Assembly: GCA_012031035.1 (NCBI GenBank)
Contig: JAAUUT010000050.1
Location: 1 to 36,591, forward strand
From: Candidatus Altimarinota bacterium
GTDB taxonomy: Bacteria; Cyanobacteriota; Cyanobacteriia; Cyanobacteriales; Microcystaceae
Direction: 5' to 3'
Length of the DNA stretch: 36,591 bases
Part shown: piece after piece, positions 1 to 8,609 of the stretch
How the letters are laid out: every line of letters starts with the position of its first letter
Numbering within the stretch: position 1 is the first letter of the stretch
Translations under genes and position numbers: made by a program
The notes under the pieces: generated by a model
What the model saw: only the letters and a program-made list of their open reading frames with translations
Databases searched by the model: none
What the model was told of the DNA's origin: nothing

Positions 1-999
1 GAAAAGTCACCGAGCAACGCGCGATCGCGATTTAATTTTAGAAGGAGCAGCAGCAGGTCAGATTTTGGCAACTTTAGAAAGGTTGATGGAGAATCAGAAC
101 TCTTAATAACTTTGCGCTCGTCGGGACGGCGTACTTTATCGCTCAATCAAGAAGCTTTGCGCCGCCAGATCGATTTTTTGGGCGTTCTGAATGCGGTCGA
201 ATTTTCCAGTCTGGATTTAGAATTGGTACGCGGTGCGCCTGAGTGTCGTCGTAATTGGTTAGATGCACTTCTCGTTCAAATCGAGCCTGTCTATGCTCAT
301 ATTTTGCATCAGTATCAGCAAGTATTACGTCAGCGCAATGCCCTACTCAAAGAGATTCGTCAAAAAGAAACGGCGACACTCGCTTTAGAGTTGCCAAGTC
401 AAACAATGCCCGATTCTCAACTCGAATGGGATCGACAATTAGCCGAGTTTGGTTCGCGAGTGACGCGACGACGCGCTAGGGTTATAGATAGACTCGCACC
501 CTTAGCGCAAGCTTGGCACGAAAGCATTAGTGGGAAAACCGAGCTTTTAGAGATTCAATACGTTCCCAATGTCAATTGTACGAGCGACGATCCTGCTAGC
601 GTACAACAAGCTTTTTTGGAGAAAATAGAACAGCGTCGCCTTGCCGAACAGCAATTAGGAACCACAGTAGTCGGGCCGCATCGGGATGAAGTTGATTTTA
701 GAATTAACCATACGCCAGCTAAGTCTTATGGTTCTCAAGGACAGCAGCGTACATTAGTCCTTGCTTTAAAGTTAGCCGAGTTAAAACTGATTGAAGAAGT
801 GGTAGGCGAATCGCCTTTATTATTGCTGGACGATGTTTTAGCCGAACTCGATCCCAATCGTCAAAATCAATTACTCGATGCTATTCAAGATCGTTTTCAA
901 ACTTTAATTACGACGACTCATCTTAATTCTTTTGATGCTCAATGGTTGAAGTCTTCTCAAATTCTTTCGGTCAAATCAGGAGCGATCGCAGGTGGATAA
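1..999 (+). CDS. recF: DNA replication/repair protein RecF (5'-truncated by window edge, one frameshift)
   Basis: RecF is an SMC-like ATPase that loads RecA at gapped DNA with RecOR. Visible are the family motifs GPHRDEVDF (about 665-700), the ABC signature-like SYGSQGQQRTL (about 724) and Walker B LLLLDDVLAELDPN (about 820-860), followed by the TTTHL switch. The longest open frame starts at a TTG at 112, but that is not the true start. Bases 2-84 encode RecF-like KSHRATRDRDLILEGAAAG in another frame, and the match then continues in the 112 frame as DGESELLITLRS. One missing G near base 85 (TTGATGGA for TTGGATGGA) reconciles the two. The Walker A region lies before the window. The break is probably a sequencing error, though a real pseudogene cannot be excluded. 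HIP1 octamers flank the gene. Confidence 0.93.
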   Translation, partial: EKSPSNARSRFNFRRSSSRSDFGNFRKVDGESELLITLRSSGRRTLSLNQEALRRQIDFLGVLNAVEFSSLDLELVRGAPECRRNWLDALLVQIEPVYAHILHQYQQVLRQRNALLKEIRQKETATLALELPSQTMPDSQLEWDRQLAEFGSRVTRRRARVIDRLAPLAQAWHESISGKTELLEIQYVPNVNCTSDDPASVQQAFLEKIEQRRLAEQQLGTTVVGPHRDEVDFRINHTPAKSYGSQGQQRTLVLALKLAELKLIEEVVGESPLLLLDDVLAELDPNRQNQLLDAIQDRFQTLITTTHLNSFDAQWLKSSQILSVKSGAIAGG

Positions 1000-1015
1000 T
1001 TAAGAGACAAAGAGA

Positions 1016-1041
1016 GTAGAGAGGCGATATACCGCGTCTCC
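1016..1041. repeat. Degenerate copy of the GTAGAGACGCGA palindromic repeat
   Basis: Imperfect inverted repeat just after recF, with GTAGAGAGGCG on the left, CCGCGTCTCC on the right and ATAT at the centre. It resembles the cleaner copies at 9601-9628, 24962-24989 and 36484-36511. As RNA it would fold into a hairpin and could assist recF transcription termination; that role is inferred. Confidence 0.55.
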
Positions 1042-1167
1042 TGAATTGCTTTCTATTATTTTCTACTTCTTTCTACTTTTTTACGATTGAGATGGGACTG
1101 ACATCCTAGCGCGATCGCAATAATCTAAAACTAGCTTATTAAAACATATTTAATAGGAGGAGTGTTG

Positions 1168-1533
1168 ATGAAAAAATTCATCTCAGGAATTATTGCCACT
1201 GGCGTTTTAGGAACTACTGTTTTAGTCCCCTCGCAACCCGCTTCGGCCGATCTAATTAAAGATGCGGCTATTGGTGCAGCAACGGGAGCCGTTACCGGAG
1301 AAGTTATCGGTCATGGTAGTACTTGGAAGAATGCCGTGGGAGGGGCTGCGGCTGGTGCGGCCGTTAGTGCGACTCATAACCGACGTGGCGATCGCGTTCC
1401 TACCCTCATTCAAGATGCCGCAGTTGGTGCGGCTGCTAACGCCGTTGTGGGAGAAGTTACGGACAATGGTTCGCTGGGCAAAAATGCAATTAATGGTGCG
1501 GTCACTGGCGTAATCGTCAACGTTACTAAATAA
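1168..1533 (+). CDS. Secreted glycine-zipper repeat protein
   Basis: A protein of 121 residues, start chosen at ATG 1168 because AGGAGG lies seven bases upstream; the GTG at 1162 would overlap that site. Residues 1-27 form a Sec signal peptide with a lysine pair, a hydrophobic core and a PASA cleavage site. The mature part has two diverged copies of one unit, each beginning DAAIGAA or DAAVGAA, passing through GEV and ending in KNA(V/I)xGA. The small-residue GxxxG-type spacing is typical of glycine-zipper segments that pack helices against membranes, as in YmgG/Rcp-like outer-envelope proteins. A HIP1 site falls in the linker between the units. It stands alone, followed by a hairpin region and a strong terminator. 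The precise function is unknown. Confidence 0.8.
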   Translation: MKKFISGIIATGVLGTTVLVPSQPASADLIKDAAIGAATGAVTGEVIGHGSTWKNAVGGAAAGAAVSATHNRRGDRVPTLIQDAAVGAAANAVVGEVTDNGSLGKNAINGAVTGVIVNVTK

Positions 1534-1616
1534 AGCTAAACCGCTCTTTTGTAAAAATTTTCATTGAATAAGGAGGTGCGATCGTTAAAACACGAAATTA
1601 ATAGGGTGACTTATCT

Positions 1617-1638
1617 TCGATTTCCTTAAGGAAATCGA
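1617..1638. repeat. Perfect 22-bp palindrome
   Basis: The left arm TCGATTTCCTT is followed directly by its exact reverse complement, with no loop. It lies 84 bases after the glycine-zipper gene and 30 bases before the terminator at 1668. It could be a protein binding site or a degraded hairpin repeat; the sequence does not decide. Confidence 0.6.
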
Positions 1639-1667
1639 TCGCTAATTGGGAAACTTATTGACAAATT

Positions 1668-1693
1668 AAACCTACCGAAGAGGTAGGTTTTTT
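1668..1693. terminator. Rho-independent terminator
   Basis: Perfect 9-bp stem (AAACCTACC, loop GAAGA, GGTAGGTTT) running into six consecutive T on the + strand. It would end transcription of the glycine-zipper gene. The stem starts with AAA, so it could also work on the - strand for the RTX remnant that ends at 1704. Confidence 0.85.
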
Positions 1694-1703
1694 ATTCTCA
1701 TTT

Positions 1704-2000
1704 TTAAGTCATGATGCAGAAGTCTTGTGCCGTTAACTCTGGAATGCCCGTCAGAGTAGCAAATTGTCCTCCAGAACCCAAACCTACTGTTGTCCCATTT
1801 TGATTGTAAAACAGGTTCCCCGTGTTAGTGCTGTAAGCAATTAACGCTACGCTCGCTGCCAGAGAATCATTAGCGACTACTGCAAACTTGCTCGCCTTGC
1901 TGAAGCCAAAAACAGTAAAGCCAACGCCACTATTGCTTTGAAGGGCACTGAAAATTGCTATATCTAGAACGATATGGTCGGCATTTCCGAAATCTTCAAC
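1704..2000 (-). pseudogene. C-terminal remnant of an RTX/hemolysin-type calcium-binding protein
   Basis: On the - strand an open stretch of about 99 codons reads DRVEDFGNADHIVLD, then FAVVANDSLAAS, then GNLFYNQNG, then GSGGQFATLTGIPELT, and stops at 1704-1706. This matches what I recall of the C-terminal end of cyanobacterial RTX-like proteins (DFxxGxDxIVLD, then xxNGNLFYNxNG, then FAxLxGxPxLxAxDF). There is no start codon context and none of the upstream GGxGxD nonapeptide repeats. The remaining bases to the b561 gene are unrelated, so most of the gene has been lost. The frame itself is undamaged, which suggests a recent truncation, or that the rest was lost by rearrangement or misassembly. 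Confidence 0.7.
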
Positions 2001-2154
2001 GCGATCGCTTGTAAATATACAAAGATAAATATCAATACGAATTATCGATAAATTTTATGCAGGTTATTGGCGACGCAAGGAAATGTTCGACTCTTTAAGT
2101 TTGGTACTATGTGAGATAGAACGACTAAAGCGCAGCTTGATTAATCTAAAAATT

Positions 2155-2757
2155 ATGACTCGCCGCGATCGCCCTTATCAACCTTTATTGCTGCGCATCC
2201 TGCATAATTTGAGTGCTGCGATCGCGATTTTGGCAATTATTACTTCATTCTTAGTTTACAATACATATGATGGTCGCCTTGTCAAGCTTCCGTTACCTAA
2301 AATTAACGACATCATTGGTCTTCATGGCACATTTGGATTGACTTTTCTGTTGTTATTTCCTGCTTTAGCCATCTACAGTTTTCATTGGGGGCAAAAACGT
2401 TTAGTACAAGCCGATTCTTTTAGCAAATTAGGGCAAGTTGGCAAGCCGATTTGGTGGTACAGTCTCCATCGAATCGTTAATACAATAATGTTAATTGCAG
2501 CAACCTGGGCATTAATTACGGGAAGACAGATGAAAGAAGAATGGCTTCCCGCAGGAGAAATTAACCATAGTTGGTATTATCTACATCTGTCAGCTTGGGT
2601 AATTTTAGTCATTTGTCTGGCAATTCATTTATTAATGATTATTAAAGTTGGTGGAACTCCCCTAATTTTATCGATGTTTGAATGGCAATACGTGCCAGAA
2701 GATTCGCCACTTTTGTGGAGAGCTAAAATTCGTTCTCTTTTTAATCGCGAAAGATAA
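2155..2757 (+). CDS. Cytochrome b561-like membrane protein
   Basis: A protein of about 200 residues. The open frame extends to 2083, but the family normally begins near MTRRDRPYQPLLLRILH, so ATG 2155 is preferred. Four hydrophobic segments are visible: after LLRILHNLSAA, around HGTFGLTFLLLFP, around LHRIVNTIMLIAATWALITG and around LHLSAWVILVICLAIHLL. Histidines in the first segment (LHN), in HGTFG, in LHRIV and in HLSAW/IHLL are the likely heme b ligands. Homologues in cyanobacteria are annotated as cytochrome b/b6-domain or b561 proteins, presumed to move electrons across the thylakoid or plasma membrane. A 45-aa membrane protein follows eight bases after the stop and is probably co-transcribed. 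The physiological partner is unknown. Confidence 0.8.
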   Translation: MTRRDRPYQPLLLRILHNLSAAIAILAIITSFLVYNTYDGRLVKLPLPKINDIIGLHGTFGLTFLLLFPALAIYSFHWGQKRLVQADSFSKLGQVGKPIWWYSLHRIVNTIMLIAATWALITGRQMKEEWLPAGEINHSWYYLHLSAWVILVICLAIHLLMIIKVGGTPLILSMFEWQYVPEDSPLLWRAKIRSLFNRER

Positions 2758-2765
2758 AAAGATCG

Positions 2766-2903
2766 ATGAAATCAAAAAATATTATTCTTGTAATTGCAGA
2801 AACTTTAGTGATTGGAGGAATACTTTTTGCGTTTATTTCTCCATTGTTTTCCCCATCAGAAGAAAACAATACTCAATCTTTAAATAGTTCTCTTCTAAAT
2901 TAA
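2766..2903 (+). CDS. Small single-span membrane protein (45 aa)
   Basis: An ATG-to-TAA frame of 45 codons beginning eight bases after the cytochrome b561-like gene. It starts MKSKNIILVIAETLVIGG, runs through a hydrophobic helix ending near FAFISPLF, and ends in a short polar, Ser/Asn-rich tail. A positive N-terminus, one membrane span and a tight position after the b561 gene support a small subunit or assembly factor for that cytochrome; this role is inferred from position only. No Shine-Dalgarno site is obvious, consistent with translational coupling. Confidence 0.6.
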   Translation: MKSKNIILVIAETLVIGGILFAFISPLFSPSEENNTQSLNSSLLN

Positions 2904-2931
2904 ATAATATTGGATTATGCGATCGCGCTAA

Positions 2932-3414
2932 CTAAAATAACTGAAATTTCCCACTTCTTTGATATTCCAGAAACTTATCAATCGTGATACGAATATTTTG
3001 TCGCATCTCTGGTAAGTTGTTAATCTCAAAAAACTCCAATGAAGTTGATTCAGTTGAAGTTCTTAAACTTCCAGACCATTGGGTAATGTGTAAGATTAAA
3101 GCAAAACCTTGGATAATGTCACCATTAGGATAAATTACTCGCTCAAGCTCAGGATTAGAGGCAAAACCGATTGTTTCAAAACTTTCAACTACTAAACCCG
3201 TTTCTTCATAAACTTCACGAATTACACATTGTTCTGCTGATTCTCCTTCTTCTGCGCCACCACCTGGAAGATCCCAAAATCTAAAATCACTTCGTTTATG
3301 GAGAAGAATTTTTTGAGCATTATTCTGCACGATAGCTCGCCCACCAGGATTTAATAGTAGTTGCGAACCAACTTTTTTTCTCAATCGCATTATGTACGAA
3401 TCGGCTAGAGTCAT
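2932..3414 (-). CDS. NUDIX hydrolase
   Basis: A 160-residue protein with a complete Nudix box: GGGAEEGESAEQCVIREV followed by YEETGL, i.e. GX5EX7REUXEEXGU with the magnesium-binding glutamates present. The N-terminal half has the expected strands (GGRAIVQNNAQKILLHKR) and the FWDLPGGG lead-in. Nudix enzymes hydrolyse nucleoside diphosphates linked to another moiety; the substrate cannot be read from the sequence. An internal Met at residue 9 (MRLRKK) is an alternative start. It is convergent with the 45-aa protein gene and stands alone. Confidence 0.9.
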   Translation of the reverse strand: MTLADSYIMRLRKKVGSQLLLNPGGRAIVQNNAQKILLHKRSDFRFWDLPGGGAEEGESAEQCVIREVYEETGLVVESFETIGFASNPELERVIYPNGDIIQGFALILHITQWSGSLRTSTESTSLEFFEINNLPEMRQNIRITIDKFLEYQRSGKFQLF

Positions 3415-3513
3415 AATTTACTATGAGCTTATAGTTTATTCTTCGCGATCGTTTCGTTTAATTAGATTACAATTTTTACCTAAATTGTAATAGTGCGATC
3501 GCTTAAAGTATAA

Positions 3514-5205
3514 TTATCTAGATTTTATTACTTTAATAAATTTAGAATTAGTGATCTTTAACTCTTCATCGACCTTGCTAACCGTATAACTTCTTTGTTC
3601 TCTTTGGGTCGAACCATCTAAATAATAATAAGTATTCTCGCCGATCAAATCAATCGAGGAATTAGTCTGAGAAATTTTTTGTAAATTATTAATAGTTACT
3701 CGTCTAAACTGAGTAAAAAAATTAGGATTAAATTGAGCAGCCAATCTAGAACCATACGATAGTCTCGCTTGCTCAAAACTTCTATTTGACAGCAGAACAT
3801 AAAGTTTTTCAATAAATTTTATTGCTTCACTTTCATCAATCGCATTATTGATTATTCTAGGTTTGCTTTGCGATCGCACGGGTGAAGAATTCCGAACGAT
3901 AGATTCGCTCACTTGTCTTGGTTTTACTTGAGTAGAACTAGAAACTTCTGTTTGTTTTGATTGATTCGATCGAACCACGGGAGATAGACTAGTTTCAGGA
4001 GTGTTTTGCTGTTTAGGAGAACTAGAAACTTCTGTTTGTTTTGGTTGAGTTGGTTGAATAACTTGTGATGGATTAGTTTCAGGCGTTTTTTCTTGTTGCG
4101 ATCGCACTTGAGAATTACTAGGTAGATTTGAAGATACCGATTGCGGTTCTGATTGACGAGCGATAAAGCTATTAATTATTAACGTTGCCATCATAAAAGT
4201 GCCGACAATACTACCAATAATAGTAGCTTTTTGCCAATCATTTAGACTGCTAGAATGGGCATTCTCAAAGTATAAATTGCGATGGTTGCGATCGGGTTCA
4301 ATAGCTGCTGGCACTATACGAGTTGAATTTTCAGAAATCGAGCGGTTTTTCCTGGGAAAAAATAGTTTATGTGAATTAGCGCTAGTCGTTCTTTTAATTG
4401 CATCGAGCATTTCTTTGGCACTAAAATAGCGATCGCACCAATTAGGGTGAGTTGCTTTGTCCAAAATTGCTGCCAAAGCAGGACTTACATAGGGTGCATC
4501 TTGTCGCCAAACGATTTCTCCCGTTGCTGGGTCGGTATTAAAATCTTGGGGATGCTTTCCCGTTAACAAGTAAATCGCTGTTATCCCTAAACTATAAATA
4601 TCGCTGGCAAAAACGGGTCTTCCTGCTAATTGTTCGGTTGGCATAAATCCAGGAGTCCCGATAGCAAGCGTATAGGTACTCCCTTCAGTATTCGCCAAGA
4701 TTGTCCCCATCGTTTCTTTAACCGCACCAAAATCGATTAGGACGGGTTTATCGTCCGAATGGCGAAAAATAATGTTAGTGGGTTTAATATCTCGGTGGAC
4801 TATATTATGGCTGTGGACATAAGCTAAAACTGACAAAATATTAATTAATATATCTCGAACTAAATTTTCATCTAAGCGTCCTTCTTGCTTAACTTTGTTT
4901 AATAAAGTAATTCCTTCTATCCACTCTTGCACTAAATAAAATTGACCTGACTCTTCAAAATAAGCATACAATCTGGGAATTTGAGGATGTTCGTCGCCTA
5001 ATTTCTCTAAAATTATTGCTTCTCGCTCAAATCGCTTTTTTACTACCTGATAGACTTGCGGATTGTTGGCGATGGGAATTAATTTTTTAATAACGCAGCA
5101 ACGTGCAGAAGGCATATCCCTATCTTGTGCTAGGAACGTTTCTCCAAAGCCACCCCTACTCAAGCTAGAGATAATTCGATAGCGATGTTTGAGAAGAACA
5201 ACCAT
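3514..5205 (-). CDS. Transmembrane Ser/Thr protein kinase, copy 1
   Basis: A 563-residue protein. Residues 10-275 are a Hanks-type kinase: glycine loop SRGGFGET (16-23), catalytic Lys40 in CCVIKK, HRDIKPTN (137-144), DFG (158-160) and the activation-segment end GTPGFMPTEQ. One membrane helix lies at about 325-347 (TIIGSIVGTFMMATLIINSF). A low-complexity Pro/Ser/Gln/Thr linker follows (about 350-450), with repeats of PKQTEVSSS. The C-terminal domain of about 100 residues (EAIKFIEKLYVLLSNRSFEQAR to the end) would lie outside the membrane and is shared with copy 2. The layout suggests a receptor-like kinase whose external domain senses something unknown. All catalytic residues are present, so it should be active. 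Confidence 0.93.
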   Translation of the reverse strand: MVVLLKHRYRIISSLSRGGFGETFLAQDRDMPSARCCVIKKLIPIANNPQVYQVVKKRFEREAIILEKLGDEHPQIPRLYAYFEESGQFYLVQEWIEGITLLNKVKQEGRLDENLVRDILINILSVLAYVHSHNIVHRDIKPTNIIFRHSDDKPVLIDFGAVKETMGTILANTEGSTYTLAIGTPGFMPTEQLAGRPVFASDIYSLGITAIYLLTGKHPQDFNTDPATGEIVWRQDAPYVSPALAAILDKATHPNWCDRYFSAKEMLDAIKRTTSANSHKLFFPRKNRSISENSTRIVPAAIEPDRNHRNLYFENAHSSSLNDWQKATIIGSIVGTFMMATLIINSFIARQSEPQSVSSNLPSNSQVRSQQEKTPETNPSQVIQPTQPKQTEVSSSPKQQNTPETSLSPVVRSNQSKQTEVSSSTQVKPRQVSESIVRNSSPVRSQSKPRIINNAIDESEAIKFIEKLYVLLSNRSFEQARLSYGSRLAAQFNPNFFTQFRRVTINNLQKISQTNSSIDLIGENTYYYLDGSTQREQRSYTVSKVDEELKITNSKFIKVIKSR

Positions 5206-5474
5206 AATTTAGCTAACGAGATTGAATGTTTTTAAATTATTAGCGAGATAAACAAATTTTATAGAGACTAAAAAAGTTAAACAAGCAGAAGCATATTGCC
5301 TTATTAAGGCTCGTCTCTATTCTAATGTGCTGTATTAATTTATTGCTTAATGCTTGCACTGGTATGCACTTATCAAGCATGAAGCTCGCCTGACAAGACA
5401 ATTGCGATCGCGCTATTCCATAGAAAGACACGATGAATTTGATGAGCTTGCTTAAGTCAAGAAACTATTGCTAT

Positions 5475-7246
5475 TTATCTAAATTTAGTAACTTTAATAA
5501 ATTTAGAATCGGTAACTTTTAACGCACCATCGATCGCGTCAATTGTAAAACTTCTTTGTTCTTTTTGCCTCGAACCATCTGGATAATAATAAGTATTCTC
5601 GCCAATAAAACTCATGAAGTATCTGACCGTGAAATAACCTTTAAATTATTTACAGTTACTCTTCTAAACTGCTCGAAGAAATTGGGATCGAATTGCTTGG
5701 CTAATTGTCCGCCATAAACCGATCGCGCCTTTTCAAACTGTTTGGATGAAAGCCAACCATAAAGATCTTCAATCAGTTCGGCTGCTTCTGCTTCGTCGAT
5801 CGCTTCTGTTATTTGTTCTTCGTTATTACTCGGTGATTCGGTTATTTCGGGTAAGGGGCGATCGCTAGGTGGTTCGATGGGAGGATTTTCAATAATAGGT
5901 TCGCTTGGTTGCGTTGGTTGTTTTATTGGGAAAGTAGAAGTCTCTGGCTCTGTTGGTTGTGCGATTGGAGAATTAGAAACTTCTGGTTCTCTTGGTTGTG
6001 TTGGTTGTGTTATGGGAGAATCTAAAACTTCGGGTTCCCTTGGTTGTGCGATCGGGGAATTAGAAACTTCTGGTTCGTTTGGTTGTGTTGGTTGTACGAT
6101 AGGAGAAGGGGTAGGATCGGGCGTATCTTGCTCTTGCGGTTGAACTTGAGTATCGCTACTGGAAGAATAAACTATTTCTCGCTCGGCGCGACGACCGAGC
6201 AAGCTATGGGCGATTAATCCTCCCATCACAAAAATACCAACGATACTGCCAATAATCGTTGCTTTTTGCCAATCTTTTAAACCGCCAGAATGAGAATTAC
6301 TAACTGATAAATCGCTATTATTTTTACTTTTGGCAGGCGCGACAACCGCTGTCGATACGCTACTAAGATTTCCAGGCGCGGGCGAAGTTGCTATTTTGTT
6401 AGAAGTAACTAAAGAGAGTGCGTTAACGTCTTCTTTAATCGCATCTAGCATTGCTGCGGCAGAGGTAAAGCGATCGCGAGCATAAGAATGAATTGCCCGA
6501 TCCAAAATTTTTGCTAAACCAGGACTGACATCTGGTGCATCTTGTCGCCAAAGAATTTCGCCAGTCTCGACATCCGTTACAAACTCTTGGGGATACTTCC
6601 CCGTTAGCAAAAAGATTGCTGTCAATCCTAAACTGTATAGATCGCTTGCATAAACAGGTCTACCTGCAATCTGTTCGCTTGGCATAAATCCAGGCGTGCC
6701 AATCGCAATTGTATGTGTAGTGCCTCCTGTGGTGGCTATTACCGTTCCCATCGTTTCTTTCACCGCACCAAAATCGATTAGCACGGGTTTGCCATCCCAA
6801 TGGCGAAGAATAATATTATCGGGTTTAATATCTCGGTGAACGATACGATAGCTGTGGACGTAATCTAAAACAGAAAGAATACTAATCAGAATTTCTTGGA
6901 CTGAATTTTCTTTTAAACGTCCTTCTCGTCTGATTTTTTCGGTTAAAGTCGTTCCTTCAATCCACTCTTGCACTAAATAAAAGTGACCCGCTTCTTCAAA
7001 ATAAGCATATAAACTCGGAATTTGAGGATTTTTCTCGCCTAATTTTTCTAAAATCGCAGCTTCTCGTCCAAATCGCTCTTTTACTAACTCATAAACTTGA
7101 GAATCGTTGGCGATGGGAATGAGTTTTTTGATGACGCAGCAACGCGCAGAAGGCATATGCGTATCTTCTGCTAAAAAAGTTTCCCCAAAACCACCTCTAC
7201 TTAAGTTAGAGAGAATTCGATAGCGATTTTTTAGAAGCGTAACCAT
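5475..7246 (-). CDS. Transmembrane Ser/Thr protein kinase, copy 2 (frameshift near C-terminus)
   Basis: A close paralogue of the downstream kinase. It has the same glycine loop (GGFGET), Lys40, HRDIKPDN and DFG, a membrane helix around IIGSIVGIFVMGGLIAHSLL, and a long Pro-rich linker with tandem QPTQPxEPEVSNSPIA-like units. The raw frame stops at 5612 after ISRSDTS. The sequence from 5611 down to 5475 encodes FIGENTYYYPDG and FIKVTKFR in another frame, matching the end of copy 1. One missing T near 5613-5615 on the + strand would restore a protein of about 590 residues. The 5206-5474 gap before copy 1 shows no gene I can support. The two genes are probably a tandem duplication in which linker and C-terminal domain have diverged faster than the kinase. 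Confidence 0.9.
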
Positions 7247-7451
7247 GTTTTAGAGAAAGTGTACCTAGATGTTAGTACGTCGCCCTATTGAGGCTTTTTA
7301 CTATTCTAGTCTGCTCTGTGGAGCGAACTTTGACTCTAAGTGCTAAAAAATAGGGTGCTGGCATCTAAAATTTGTCTTTATTGCAAAAATTGGAACCCAA
7401 CAACCCATGCAACCCTTCATACCCCTTCCAAAGGCGAGAACATAATGGATA

Positions 7452-7844
7452 CTACATTACTGCAATACATTCAATTTCTACTAACACATCTTTGGGCAAG
7501 CGAGATACTTCTACGCAAGCACGGGCGGGGGCGTTTTCTTCCTTAAAATATTTTGCATAAACTTGATTCATTGCAGCAAAATTTTGTAAGTCAGTGAGGA
7601 AGACAGTCGTTTTGACTACTTTATCCCAATCTGCCCCTGCTGCTTTGAGAATGGCTTCTAAATTGGCCATCACTTGTTGTGTTTGTATAGCGATATCGCC
7701 TGACCCGACAATTTCTCCACTTTGAGGATCGAGAGGGATTTGTCCGGCGATAAACAGCATTTGACCGCTAGCCGCGATCGCTTGATTATAAGGCCCGACG
7801 GGGGCAGGGGCAGAGGAAGTACGAATTACTTGACGATTGCTCAT
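7452..7844 (-). CDS. ridA: RidA family reactive intermediate deaminase
   Basis: 130 residues, full family length. RidA hydrolyses reactive enamine/imine intermediates, such as 2-aminoacrylate made by PLP enzymes, releasing ammonia. Visible are [11 protein letters not shown] near the N-terminus, [11 protein letters not shown], the trimer-interface segment [28 protein letters not shown] (split here by description only), and Arg108 in PARACVEV, equivalent to the carboxylate-binding Arg of active members. The C-terminal VEIECIAV is also conserved. The start ATG overlaps the stop of the upstream yjbQ-like gene by one base (TAATG), so translation is probably coupled. Confidence 0.95.
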   Translation of the reverse strand: MSNRQVIRTSSAPAPVGPYNQAIAASGQMLFIAGQIPLDPQSGEIVGSGDIAIQTQQVMANLEAILKAAGADWDKVVKTTVFLTDLQNFAAMNQVYAKYFKEENAPARACVEVSRLPKDVLVEIECIAVM

Positions 7845-8263
7845 TAATTACCACTTAGATGAACGACAATTTCTCGATGATGACTTCGTTGACGATGTTC
7901 CCATAAATATATCCCCTGCCAAGTCCCTAAAACTAATCTTCCTCTATTGATGGGAATTTGTTCGGAGGTTTTAGTCAATACCGAACGAATATGGGCAGGC
8001 ATATCGTCCGGGCCTTCGGCATTATGAATGTAGCGCATGGAGTCTTCAGGCACTAACTTAGCAAAGAAATTCGACAGGTCGGTTAATACATCTGGGTCGG
8101 CATTTTCCTGGATAGCTAAAGAAGCAGAGGTATGGCGCACAAATAAAGTACACAATCCCATTTCAATCCCCGATTCGTCAACGATCGCCTCAATTTTTGA
8201 GGTAATGTTGTGCAAGCATTTACCAGTCGTTTTTATCGAGAGAACTTTTTGATAATGATTCAT
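7844..8263 (-). CDS. YjbQ/UPF0047 family protein
   Basis: 139 residues, typical for the family. YjbQ proteins form trimers with a histidine-lined pocket; some show weak thiamin-phosphate synthase activity, but the physiological role is unsettled. Visible motifs are [18 protein letters not shown], then [10 protein letters not shown], then [13 protein letters not shown] and the end HHREIVVHL. The His and Arg residues of the conserved pocket are present. It sits between an acidic hypothetical gene (ATGA overlap, 8260-8263) and ridA (TAATG overlap), forming a tight operon. Pairing with RidA suggests a housekeeping or metabolite-repair setting, which is an inference from context. Confidence 0.93.
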   Translation of the reverse strand: MNHYQKVLSIKTTGKCLHNITSKIEAIVDESGIEMGLCTLFVRHTSASLAIQENADPDVLTDLSNFFAKLVPEDSMRYIHNAEGPDDMPAHIRSVLTKTSEQIPINRGRLVLGTWQGIYLWEHRQRSHHREIVVHLSGN

Positions 8264-8571
8264 TTCACTTCATCGGACTTGGTTTCATCGTTGGCTAAGT
8301 CTCCTGTTTGAGAAAATTCTTCGGTTGCTTCCGGTTCGGATTCCGATTCTTCCCAAGGAGAGTCGTAGCGGTTCCAAGGTAAAATAGGCTTATTGGGGAG
8401 TTTATCGGTCAATACCGTAATATTTTCAGCATCGGGTTGGGGTAACTCAATGCGGACTTCATGGGTTTCTGTTGCGATCGCTTGTTCTGTTGATATTAAT
8501 TCTTCTTCAGAAGAAGAGACTCGATCGCTAACATCGCTTTCAGTATTCGTATTAGTGGGTTTAGAAGTCAT
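8260..8571 (-). CDS. Acidic low-complexity hypothetical protein
   Basis: 103 residues, rich in Glu, Ser, Thr and Asp, with no hydrophobic segment. Only the stretch LPNKPILPWNRYDSPWEES looks ordered or conserved; the rest resembles disordered acidic tails. Its stop overlaps the start of the yjbQ-like gene (ATGA), and codon use resembles its neighbours, so it is probably a real first gene of the operon. I do not recognise a family. It could be a cytosolic binding partner through the Trp-containing motif, but nothing in the sequence proves that. Confidence 0.65.
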   Translation of the reverse strand: MTSKPTNTNTESDVSDRVSSSEEELISTEQAIATETHEVRIELPQPDAENITVLTDKLPNKPILPWNRYDSPWEESESEPEATEEFSQTGDLANDETKSDEVK

Positions 8572-8609
8572 AATTAAAAGTTAACCCTATCAATGAATTT
8601 TTTATCTAA

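Noticed and set aside
5240..5431. 63-codon open frame between the two kinases
   Set aside because: No ribosome site, no family resemblance, Cys/Phe/Leu-rich chance composition.
5877..6143. Gly/Ser/Cys-rich open frame on the + strand
   Set aside because: It is the antisense reading of the Pro/Glu repeat linker of kinase copy 2.
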